From the NCBI GenBank assembly GCA_050731755.1, contig JBOHPP010000216.1, forward strand, positions 1 through 5,198: DNA of 5,198 bases. The letters are read 5' to 3'. This DNA comes from JBOHPP01 sp050731755. Lineage in GTDB: Bacteria; Methylomirabilota; Methylomirabilia; Rokubacteriales; CSP1-6. Under the pieces are notes generated by a model. It was given only the letters and a program-made list of their open reading frames with translations. It ran no database searches and was not told the DNA's origin. Below are positions 1 through 5,198 of the stretch, one piece after another (the stretch's first letter is position 1; the number at the start of each line of letters is the position of its first letter). The position numbers and the translations under genes are program-made.

Positions 1-1263
1 CTCAAGATCGTTCACGTTTCGACCTACGACGTCACCGGGGGCGCGGCCCGTGCTGCGTATCGTTTGCACCGGCACCTGTATGGCCTGGGCCACGACTCGT
101 CCATGCTGGTCCTCCATCGCCACAGTGACGACGCCACCGTGACCGCCTTCGCACCGCCCGGAGACGTCGCCACTCGCGTGCGCCGGCGCCTGCGTCGCTG
201 GCGAATCCGGCGCGGCTTCGCGCGCTACCAGGCGACGCGCCCGTCCGGCGTCGAGAAATTCAGCGACGATCGCAGCGCTCACGGCGCGGCGGTGTGTGCT
301 CAACTGCCGCGCTGTGACGTGGTCAACCTGCACTGGGTCGCCGGGTTCATCGATTATCGGGATTTCTTTGGTAGCGCGCCCGACAAGGCTTCTCTGGTCT
401 GGAGACTGGCCGACATGAACCCGTTTACGGGCGGCTGTCACTACGACGAGCATTGCCGGGGATTCGAGCGGCGGTGCGGCGCGTGCCCGCAGTTGGGCTC
501 GCATGACGCGCGCGACTTGGCCCGGCGCATCTGGGACCGCAAATGGGCTATCCTGGAACGCGTCCCCCGCGACCGCCTGAACGTCGTGACCCCGAGCCGC
601 TGGCTGGCCGGGGAGGCCCAGCGCAGTCCGATCCTCGGGCGATTTTCGATCACGACCATCCCCAACGGCGTCGACGTCGACAGCTTCGCGCCCCGCGACC
701 GGTACCTGGCCCGCGACGTGCTCCGAATTCCACGAGACGCGCGCGTGCTGTTGTTCGTCGCCGACGCGCTGGGCAATCCGCGCAAGGGCTTCCCCGCACT
801 GGCCGAGGCCATCGAAGGGCTCAGGAAAGTCGAGGGCCTGTTGCTGCTTTCGGTGGGCCGGGGCGAACCGCCGCGTGAGATCGGGGTGCCTCATCTGCAG
901 CTGGGCCACATCACCAACGATCGCTTGCTCTCGCTGGTCTACAGCGCGGCGGACGTCTGCGCGATACCGTCCCGACACGACAACTTCCCCAGCGCCGTGC
1001 TGGAATCGCTCGCCTGCGGCACCCCGGTGGTCGGCTTCGCGGTCGGCGGCATTCCCGAGATGGTCCGAACCGGAGCCACCGGCTGGCTGGTCCCGCCCGG
1101 CAACGTCGCCGCATTCCGCGACGCCATCGCCCAGCTCCTGGAGGACCGGGTGGCCCGGGACGAAATGGCCGTGAAATGCCGCCGCCGGGCCGTAGAGGAA
1201 TATCGGCTCGAGACGCAGGCCGGGCGGTATGTGGAGCTCTATCGACGCATGTGCCGCCGCTGA
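1..1263 (+). CDS. GT4-family glycosyltransferase, 5'-truncated by window edge
   Basis: Probably transfers a sugar from a nucleotide-activated donor during cell-surface polysaccharide synthesis, at the cytoplasmic side of the membrane; donor and acceptor cannot be read from sequence. The frame is open from base 1 (420 residues to the TGA at 1261-1263). Its first residues, LKIVHVSTYDVTGGAARAA, match the usual extreme N-terminus of GT-B glycosyltransferases with a Gly-rich loop, so only one or a few codons are missing; the in-frame TTG at 64 would delete this strand and loop and is not the start. Fragment residues 143-166 form a cysteine-rich segment (TGGCHY...CGACPQLG; Cys146, 152, 159, 162). 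The C-terminal Rossmann domain shows PNGVDVDSF (about 221-229), NPRKGF (259-264) and the donor-site region SRHDNFPSAVLESLACGTPVV (about 324-344), followed by GGIPEMV and GWLVPPG. The E-x7-E motif reads D327-x7-E335. It converges on livM with 42 nt between them. Family call is firm; the specific role is unknown. Confidence 0.9.
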   Translation, partial: LKIVHVSTYDVTGGAARAAYRLHRHLYGLGHDSSMLVLHRHSDDATVTAFAPPGDVATRVRRRLRRWRIRRGFARYQATRPSGVEKFSDDRSAHGAAVCAQLPRCDVVNLHWVAGFIDYRDFFGSAPDKASLVWRLADMNPFTGGCHYDEHCRGFERRCGACPQLGSHDARDLARRIWDRKWAILERVPRDRLNVVTPSRWLAGEAQRSPILGRFSITTIPNGVDVDSFAPRDRYLARDVLRIPRDARVLLFVADALGNPRKGFPALAEAIEGLRKVEGLLLLSVGRGEPPREIGVPHLQLGHITNDRLLSLVYSAADVCAIPSRHDNFPSAVLESLACGTPVVGFAVGGIPEMVRTGATGWLVPPGNVAAFRDAIAQLLEDRVARDEMAVKCRRRAVEEYRLETQAGRYVELYRRMCRR

Positions 1264-1279
1264 CCACAGCCCGCCGCCC

Positions 1280-1300
1280 GCGCCCCGGTAACGTGGGCGC
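1280..1300. terminator. Possible hairpin between convergent gene ends
   Basis: The 42-nt gap between the glycosyltransferase stop and the livM stop contains a perfect 6-bp inverted repeat, GCGCCC (1280-1285) and GGGCGC (1295-1300), with a 9-nt loop. Its position between two convergent stops suits a bidirectional terminator. There is no T-run after the stem on either strand, so it is not a classical Rho-independent terminator, and short GC palindromes arise by chance in DNA this rich in G+C. Confidence 0.25.
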
Positions 1301-1305
1301 CGCAT

Positions 1306-2259
1306 TCATCTCCGCGTCCAGAGAGCGAGCGTGGGCACGATGCCACGCGGCAGAAAGAAGATGAGGAGCACGAGGATGACGCCGTAGGCCAGCATCTGCC
1401 ACTGCCAGGAGGTCGCCTCCCGCAGGGCCTCGGGCAAGACCGTGAACAGCAGGGCGCCGACCACGGGCCCGGCCAGCGTACCCTTGCCGCCGGCGACGAC
1501 CATGATGACCATCGTCACCGTGTACGTGAACAGGAAGACTTCGGGGCTGACGAATCTCGTGTAATGGGCGTAGAGGCTGCCGGCCATCCCGGCCAGCGCC
1601 GCGCTGAAGACTGCCGCGAGGACGAGATACCGGGTGACGTCGATGCCGACCGACTCGGCCAGCGCCTCGTTCTCGCGGAGGGCCAGGAAGGCGCGGCCGA
1701 TCCGGGAGTGGACGAGGCGCCGGCAGACGAGCCAGGCCAGCGCCACCGCCGCCAGCACCAAATAGTAGTAGGCGCTCTTGGTCCGGAGCGACCACGGGCC
1801 CAGGGTGGGCGCCGGCACTCCGGGCAGGCCGAGCGGGCCGTTGGTCAGCTCCATCCAGTTCACGCTGACCAGCGAGATCACTCCGGCGAACGAGATGGTG
1901 ACCAGCACGAAGTAGGCCCCGCGCAGCTTGAGGGCCAGCCGGCCGATGGCCCAGCCGGCTGCTGCCGCGGCGCCCGTCGCCGCGGGCAGGGCGACCCAGA
2001 AGGACCACTCCAGATTGAGCGTGAGCAACGCCGAGGTGTAGGCCCCGATGCCGAAGAAGGCGGCGTGGCCGAGCGAGAGCTGGCCGGTATAGCCGAGCAG
2101 GAGGTTCAGGCTGAGGGCGAGGATCGCGAAGATCCCGGCCATGATGAGGATGTGCAGGTGATACGGGCTCGGCAGCCACGCGGGAGCGGTCCCCAGCGCC
2201 GCGAGCCCGATGAACATTGCTGCCGGGCGCCAGGTGCGAGCCGCTCCGCCCGTCGTCAT
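1306..2259 (-). CDS. livM: HAAT-family ABC transporter permease, LivM type
   Basis: One of the two inner-membrane permease subunits of a branched-chain-amino-acid-type (HAAT) ABC importer. The 317-residue product is strongly hydrophobic, with multiple membrane segments (for example about 35-55, 63-80, 87-107, 116-134, 164-180, 211-230, 243-256 and 288-304). The LivM signature is clear: LSLNLLLGYTGQLSLGHAAF at 49-68, LRGAYFVLVTISFA at 112-125, the cytoplasmic ATPase-contact loop GRAFLALRENEALAESVGID at 188-207, and GGKGTLAGPVVGA at 257-269. Length is normal for a stand-alone LivM, and no ATPase domain is fused to it. The ATG (2257-2259) overlaps the livH TGA as ATGA, implying translational coupling; the upstream Shine-Dalgarno is weak, which fits coupling. 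It is the last gene of the operon: no ATPase gene follows. The substrate could be leucine/isoleucine/valine or another amino acid, amide or aromatic acid, since this family is broad. Confidence 0.95.
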   Translation of the reverse strand: MTTGGAARTWRPAAMFIGLAALGTAPAWLPSPYHLHILIMAGIFAILALSLNLLLGYTGQLSLGHAAFFGIGAYTSALLTLNLEWSFWVALPAATGAAAAAGWAIGRLALKLRGAYFVLVTISFAGVISLVSVNWMELTNGPLGLPGVPAPTLGPWSLRTKSAYYYLVLAAVALAWLVCRRLVHSRIGRAFLALRENEALAESVGIDVTRYLVLAAVFSAALAGMAGSLYAHYTRFVSPEVFLFTYTVTMVIMVVAGGKGTLAGPVVGALLFTVLPEALREATSWQWQMLAYGVILVLLIFFLPRGIVPTLALWTRR

Positions 2260-3128
2260 CCGATCCGTTCAGCGCGGGCGAGCAGGCCGGAGGGCCGGAG
2301 CAACAGCACCAGGATGATGATCACGAAGCCCACGGCGTCCCGATAGCCCGACGACACGTAGCCGGCCCCCAGCTCTTCGGCGATGCCGAGGAGCAGCCCA
2401 CCGAGGGTCGCCCCGGTGACGTTGCCCAGCCCGCCCAGGATCACCACCGAGAACGCCTTGAGCGCGGCGAGGTCGCCCATCGAGGGATAGGCCAGAAAGA
2501 TCGGGCCGAGCAGGGCCCCGGCGGCGGCGGCCAGTCCCGAGCCGAGCGCGAAGGTCGCCGTGTGGATGCGCGCGATGCGCACGCCCATGAGGGCCGCGGT
2601 GTCGGGGTCCTGGAAGGTGGCCCGCATGGCGCGGCCCAGGCGGGTCTGGTTGATGATGAGGTGGGCTCCGAAAATCAGGCCGAGCGCAGCGGCCAGCACG
2701 AAGAGACGAAGCGGCGCGATGCCGAGCGGCCCCAGGGTGAGCGGCGCCGTGGGGAACGGGTGGGGGATCGACTTGGCGACGCCGCCCCATGCCAGCAGCT
2801 CGGTGTTCTGCATGGCGATCCAGAGTCCGATCATCACCAGCATCACGGAATCGATGGACTCCCCACGCAGCGGTCGCAGCAGCACACGCTCGGTGAGGGC
2901 TCCCAGCACGACCCCGGTCAGGATGGCGAGAACCAGGGCGCCGAGGAAAGGCACGTCGGCCAGGGCCAGCGCGGCGAACGCCGCGTACGCCCCCAGCGTG
3001 TAGAACTCCCCGTGGGCGAAGTTGACGACGTTCATGAGGCCGAAGATGAGGGTGAGCCCGATGCCCAGGAGGGCGTACGTCCCCCCGAGCACCAGGCCGT
3101 TCACCAGGTGTTGCGGCAGCGCCTCCAC
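2256..3128 (-). CDS. livH: HAAT-family ABC transporter permease, LivH type
   Basis: Partner permease to LivM in the same ABC importer; the two are expected to form the transmembrane channel as a heterodimer. The 290-residue product has the family's usual length and N-terminus (HLVNGLVLGGTYALLGIGLT, residues 7-26), then GLMNVVNFAHGEFYTLGAY (30-48), the cytoplasmic ATPase-contact loop TRLGRAMRATFQDPDTAALM (162-181), and the well-conserved KAFSVVILGGLGNVTGATLG segment (224-243). Membrane segments are evident at about 11-33, 42-57, 61-78, 93-108, 141-158, 191-212, 224-250 and 266-278. The start is a GTG at 3126-3128, chosen because it gives the normal family N-terminus and lies 13 nt after the livK stop. 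No strong Shine-Dalgarno precedes it; a GGAGG lies across the start codon itself, so initiation may depend on translation of livK. The stop overlaps the livM start. Substrate is not determinable. Confidence 0.95.
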   Translation of the reverse strand: MEALPQHLVNGLVLGGTYALLGIGLTLIFGLMNVVNFAHGEFYTLGAYAAFAALALADVPFLGALVLAILTGVVLGALTERVLLRPLRGESIDSVMLVMIGLWIAMQNTELLAWGGVAKSIPHPFPTAPLTLGPLGIAPLRLFVLAAALGLIFGAHLIINQTRLGRAMRATFQDPDTAALMGVRIARIHTATFALGSGLAAAAGALLGPIFLAYPSMGDLAALKAFSVVILGGLGNVTGATLGGLLLGIAEELGAGYVSSGYRDAVGFVIIILVLLLRPSGLLARAERIG

Positions 3129-3141
3129 GGAGCCCGCGCGG

Positions 3142-4320
3142 TCAGCGCTTGGCGACGAAGTCCGGCAGCGCCACCTTGCCGTCCTTGATCTGGACGACGA
3201 AGATCGACGGCTTCGACTGCCCCGACTCCTTGCCGGCCGGCCCGTCCTTGTCGAACTTGATGGGGCCGTTCACCCCCGTGATGCTGACGTTCCAGAGCGC
3301 CTCGCGGATCGCCTTGGCCTCGTCCTTGCGGGCCAGGCGGACGGCCTCCACTACGGTGGCGATGCCGTCGTGACCGCGAAAGCCCTCGGTGAGGCCCTCG
3401 AAGGGATGGCCGCGCTTGCTCCACTCGTCCACGAAGGCCTTGGCCAGCCGGCCGTCGGGCATGGCCTCCGGGAACCACGGCATGAAGAAGAGGAGGTGGT
3501 AGGTTCCCTCGGCCGCCGCGCCCGCCTGCTTGATGAGCTGGTTGGGAGACGACGAGCCACCGGTGGTGACGATCTTGCGGGCCAGCCGCTGCTCCTGGGC
3601 CTGCTTGAGCACCAGCGTGATCTGCTCGACGCTGGTGGTCAAGAAGAGCGTGTCGCCGCCGGTGCCCTTGATCTTGGTGATCTGGGCGTTCATGTCGGTG
3701 GCCGCCTGGTCCATGAACTCGGCGGCGCCGACGACCACGCCCTTCTTCTTCAGCATCTCTCCAAAGGCCGTGATGGCGCCCCGTCCCCAGTCGGTGTTGA
3801 CGGCCAGGAAATCGGCGCGCTTGACCCCCAGCTTGTCGACGTACTGCTCGAGCCCGAGTGCCTCCATCTCGCTGGGCGGGCTGATGCGGAACACCCAGGG
3901 GTTGCCGCGCTTGGTGATGGACGCCGCGCTGGAGGTCTCGACGACCATCGGCACCCCGTATTCCTCCAGCTTGGGCATGGCGGCCAGGGTCATGGAGGAG
4001 CCCCAGGCACCCATGATGGCCGGCACTTTGTCGCGGACGATGAGCTTCTCGGCCGCGCTGGCCGCCTCCTTGGGGTCGGACTTGTTGTCCTCGATGACCA
4101 GCTCGACCTTTCGGCCGAGCACGCCGCCGCGGGCGTTGACCCAATCCCGGGCGATCTCGGCGCCCATGCGCACGTAGTTGCCGGAGGCCGCCACCGGCCC
4201 CGACAGCGGCTGGATGACTCCGATCTTGACGGGTGCCGTCGACTGGGCCGTCACCCCGGTGCCGAGCGCGGCGACGGCGAGTAGCGCGACAAGGACGAGC
4301 ACGACCCGGAGCTTCAGCAT
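3142..4320 (-). CDS. livK: Periplasmic substrate-binding protein of HAAT-type ABC transporter
   Basis: Periplasmic binding protein of the LivJ/LivK (Peripla_BP_6, type I fold) family, expected to capture the transported solute and deliver it to LivH/LivM. The 392-residue precursor starts with a Sec signal peptide: basic MLKLR, a hydrophobic stretch to about residue 20, then VTA at 23-25, so cleavage after Ala25 is likely. The protein contains no cysteine, hence no lipobox; it should be soluble rather than a lipoprotein. The mature protein opens with the typical VKIGVIQPLSGPVAASG (31-47). Family landmarks follow: GGVLGRKVELVIEDNKSDP (65-83), GAWGSSMTLAAMP (104-116), YGVPMVVETSSAAS (121-134) and NTDWGRGAITAF (175-186). 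By family analogy, Ser108/109 and Ser130/131 are candidate ligand contacts. The ATG (4318-4320) has AGGGGG 6 nt upstream. First gene of the livKHM operon, divergent from the dismutase gene. The ligand could be a branched-chain or other amino acid, an amide or an aromatic acid. Confidence 0.93.
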   Translation of the reverse strand: MLKLRVVLVLVALLAVAALGTGVTAQSTAPVKIGVIQPLSGPVAASGNYVRMGAEIARDWVNARGGVLGRKVELVIEDNKSDPKEAASAAEKLIVRDKVPAIMGAWGSSMTLAAMPKLEEYGVPMVVETSSAASITKRGNPWVFRISPPSEMEALGLEQYVDKLGVKRADFLAVNTDWGRGAITAFGEMLKKKGVVVGAAEFMDQAATDMNAQITKIKGTGGDTLFLTTSVEQITLVLKQAQEQRLARKIVTTGGSSSPNQLIKQAGAAAEGTYHLLFFMPWFPEAMPDGRLAKAFVDEWSKRGHPFEGLTEGFRGHDGIATVVEAVRLARKDEAKAIREALWNVSITGVNGPIKFDKDGPAGKESGQSKPSIFVVQIKDGKVALPDFVAKR

Positions 4321-4326
4321 GAAAGA

Positions 4327-4332
4327 CCCCCT
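4327..4332 (-). promoter_or_regulatory. livK ribosome binding site
   Basis: On the minus strand AGGGGG lies 6 nt before the livK ATG (4318-4320). It supports that start over alternatives and is the clearest Shine-Dalgarno in the transporter operon. Its first base pair overlaps the small palindrome at 4331-4341. Confidence 0.7.
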
Positions 4333-4341
4333 GCCAGGCAG
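4331..4341. repeat. Small palindrome CTGCC-A-GGCAG in the livK leader
   Basis: A perfect 5-bp inverted repeat around a single central A lies in the predicted livK 5' leader and overlaps the edge of its Shine-Dalgarno sequence. As RNA it could fold only as a 4-bp stem with a 3-nt loop; as DNA it could be half of, or a whole, protein-binding site. It is short enough to be chance. Confidence 0.3.
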
Positions 4342-4358
4342 AGATTTTGCTGGCCGAG

Positions 4359-4389
4359 ATCATACAAGACTTCGCTGACTTCTTGTCGA
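4359..4389 (-). promoter_or_regulatory. Candidate sigma70-like promoter for livKHM
   Basis: On the minus strand TCGACA (4389-4384; 5 of 6 against TTGACA) is followed after 19 nt by TATGAT (4364-4359; 5 of 6 against TATAAT). The spacer is at the long end of the acceptable range. Transcription would begin near 4352, giving a leader of about 30 nt that contains the livK ribosome binding site. The region is noticeably more A/T-rich than the flanking genes. This is a match by eye; the host's sigma factor preferences are unknown. Confidence 0.4.
4364..4386. promoter_or_regulatory. Inverted repeat in divergent promoter region, possible operator
   Basis: ACAAGA (4364-4369) and TCTTGT (4381-4386) form a perfect inverted repeat with 11 nt between arms, so arm centres are 17 bp apart, near one and a half helical turns. 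It lies almost exactly between the candidate -10 and -35 boxes of the livK promoter, within the 86-bp region shared with the dismutase gene, a natural place for a regulator to act on either or both genes. No regulator gene is visible in the window. Confidence 0.35.
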
Positions 4390-4393
4390 GGGG

Positions 4394-4398
4394 GGAGG
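4394..4398 (+). promoter_or_regulatory. Ribosome binding site deciding the dismutase start
   Basis: GGAGG, inside a longer purine run (4390-4400), sits 8 nt before the ATG at 4407. It fixes the start there and argues against the upstream in-frame TTG at 4347, which would add 20 residues that do not resemble a dismutase N-terminus and has no comparable Shine-Dalgarno. Confidence 0.8.
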
Positions 4399-4406
4399 AG
4401 CACGCC

Positions 4407-5048
4407 ATGGCCACGGCTAAGGTCAAGACTTACAAAGAACAATCGTTCGGCCACTTGCGCGGGCTGGAGGGAATCTCCGACGGGCAGATCGAGGAGCACC
4501 TGCAGCTTTACGCCGGATATGTGAAGCAGGTGAACGCCCTGAACACCCAACTGGCCGAGCTGCGCGGCAAGGGCCAGGCCTCAGGCACCAACCCGGAGTT
4601 CGCCGAGCTGACTCGCCGGCTGGGGTTCGAGTACAACGGCATGATCCTGCACGAGTATTATTTCGAGAACCTCCGGCGGTCGGAGCCGCAGCCGCCGGCC
4701 AACTCAGGGCTGGCCCAGGCGCTCACTGAGGCCTACGGTGGCTTCGACATGTGGGCGAAAGACTTCCAGGCTATCGGCGAGATGCGCGGTGTGGGCTGGG
4801 CAATCCTGTTCCAGGATCCGGTGACCGACCGGCTCAGCAACCACTGGATCACGCTCCACCAGGAGGGCATCCCGGCCGGGTTCAAGCCGCTGCTGGTCAT
4901 GGACGTCTGGGAGCACGCCTTCATGCGCGACTACCGGGCCACCGAGCGCGGCCGCTACCTCGACGCCTTCCTCCGTAACATCGACTGGTCCGTCGTCGAG
5001 CACCGCCTGGTCGAGCCGATGGCGACCCGGCCGTCCGCGGCGGCGTGA
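4407..5048 (+). CDS. Fe/Mn-family superoxide dismutase, divergent subfamily
   Basis: Predicted to convert superoxide to oxygen and hydrogen peroxide; no signal peptide, so cytoplasmic. The 213-residue length is normal for the family. All four metal ligands are assignable: His31 (in EEHLQLYAGYV), His82 (GMILHEYYFENL), and Asp166 and His170 (MDVWEHAFMRDYR). The gateway Tyr is Tyr38, and the dimer-interface Glu of the WEH motif is Glu169. The C-terminus keeps the RYLDAFLRNIDW pattern. Gly78, four residues before His82, together with Gln152 in the HQEG segment, resembles the Mn-type arrangement more than the Fe-type (Gln four before the His), but metal use cannot be settled from this. The segment after the first ligand is unusual: the standard H-x3-HH pattern is absent and it is one residue shorter. 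The ATG at 4407 is supported by a strong GGAGG. It is transcribed divergently from livK and is followed after 13 nt by a small unidentified gene, probably in the same transcript. Confidence 0.92.
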   Translation: MATAKVKTYKEQSFGHLRGLEGISDGQIEEHLQLYAGYVKQVNALNTQLAELRGKGQASGTNPEFAELTRRLGFEYNGMILHEYYFENLRRSEPQPPANSGLAQALTEAYGGFDMWAKDFQAIGEMRGVGWAILFQDPVTDRLSNHWITLHQEGIPAGFKPLLVMDVWEHAFMRDYRATERGRYLDAFLRNIDWSVVEHRLVEPMATRPSAAA

Positions 5049-5061
5049 GAGGCCGGGGTCG

Positions 5062-5198
5062 ATGGCTCACGAGATCGAGGTCGAGGCCCGGCTGACCGCG
5101 TTCGGGTACGACCCCAGCCCGACGACGGCGGTCGTCATCGAGCAGCCGCCCGGCACGCGATCCGGGCGGGTGCTGGGCGGGCTCGGGATGTTCTGGGG
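5062..5198 (+). CDS. Unidentified protein, N-terminal fragment (cut by window end)
   Basis: An ATG at 5062 opens a frame that continues to the window end (45 codons), beginning MAHEIEVEARLTAFGYDPSP. It lies 13 nt after the dismutase stop, with GAGAGG (5047-5052) overlapping that stop codon and 9 nt before the ATG, which suggests co-transcription and perhaps coupling. The visible part is a polar, acidic N-terminus, then VVIEQPPGTRSGRVLGGLGMFW, where basic residues lead into a Gly-rich hydrophobic stretch that may start a membrane segment. I do not recognise a family and cannot assign a function. The regular codon use and the ribosome binding site make it more likely real than chance. Confidence 0.6.
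   Translation, partial: MAHEIEVEARLTAFGYDPSPTTAVVIEQPPGTRSGRVLGGLGMFW

Noticed and set aside
64..66. TTG at 64 as the glycosyltransferase start
   Set aside because: The frame is open to base 1, and the 21 residues before this codon form the conserved first strand and Gly-rich loop of the family.
1264..1305. Classical Rho-independent terminator between the convergent genes
   Set aside because: A 6-bp GC stem exists but no T-run follows it on either strand, so it is kept only as a weak hairpin candidate.
911..2179. Long minus-strand open frame of 422 codons spanning the end of the glycosyltransferase and most of livM
   Set aside because: It is rich in Arg, Pro, Gly and Ala, has no family motifs and overlaps livM in another frame and the glycosyltransferase on the other strand. 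It is a typical chance frame in high-GC DNA.
2217..3188. Plus-strand open frame of 323 codons antisense to livH
   Set aside because: It is a low-complexity Glu/Gly/Arg/Gln-rich translation, as expected from reading a hydrophobic membrane-protein gene backwards; livH itself is unmistakable.
3022..4284. Long plus-strand open frame of 420 codons antisense to livK
   Set aside because: Its composition is the complement shadow of livK (many Leu, Gly, Asp and His with no domain pattern), while the minus-strand frame encodes a complete binding protein with a signal peptide.
4347..4406. N-terminal extension of the dismutase from an upstream TTG
   Set aside because: The added 20 residues do not match the family's N-terminus, and the ATG at 4407 has a strong GGAGG at ideal spacing.
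3101..4426. Minus-strand open frame of 441 codons overlapping livK in another frame
   Set aside because: It is an Arg/Gly/His-rich translation with no fold signature, and it would cover the intergenic promoter region and the livK coding frame.

Overview
This is a high-GC bacterial chromosomal window (by eye roughly two-thirds G+C, with strong G/C preference at third codon positions). It holds five genes, two of them cut by the window edges. Nothing in it looks mobile: I see no IS ends, integrase, tRNA, rRNA or CRISPR array. The high GC, a multi-gene HAAT (branched-chain amino acid type) transporter locus and a divergent Fe/Mn superoxide dismutase would fit a soil or subsurface lineage such as Candidatus Rokubacteria/Methylomirabilota, or a high-GC proteobacterium. 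That placement is an impression from protein style and is not demonstrated.

Layout. Positions 1-1263 (+) carry a GT4-type glycosyltransferase that lacks only its first residue or few residues. It converges, across a 42-nt gap, on a minus-strand operon reading livK (4320-3142), livH (3128-2256), livM (2259-1306). These encode a periplasmic substrate-binding protein and the two membrane permeases of a HAAT-family ABC importer. livK and livH are 13 nt apart, and livH and livM share an ATGA stop/start overlap. The ATPase genes livG and livF, which often follow livM, are not present here, because the glycosyltransferase occupies that place.

Divergent from livK, across an 86-bp intergenic region (4321-4406), is a 213-residue Fe/Mn-family superoxide dismutase (4407-5048, +). 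Thirteen nt after it, a small unidentified gene begins (5062 onward, cut by the window end). The shared intergenic region holds a plausible sigma70-like promoter for livK, a 6-bp inverted repeat inside that promoter's spacer, a small palindrome touching the livK ribosome binding site, and strong Shine-Dalgarno sequences for both divergent genes.

The three lib-type transporter genes work together: the binding protein captures an amino acid or related small carboxylate in the periplasm, and LivH/LivM form the membrane channel, which must be powered by ATPases encoded elsewhere. The glycosyltransferase and the dismutase look functionally unrelated to the transporter. I find no convincing novel multi-gene system. 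The points most worth a second look are the missing ATPases, the dismutase's altered first metal-ligand motif, the four-cysteine segment of the glycosyltransferase, and the possible operator in the divergent promoter region.
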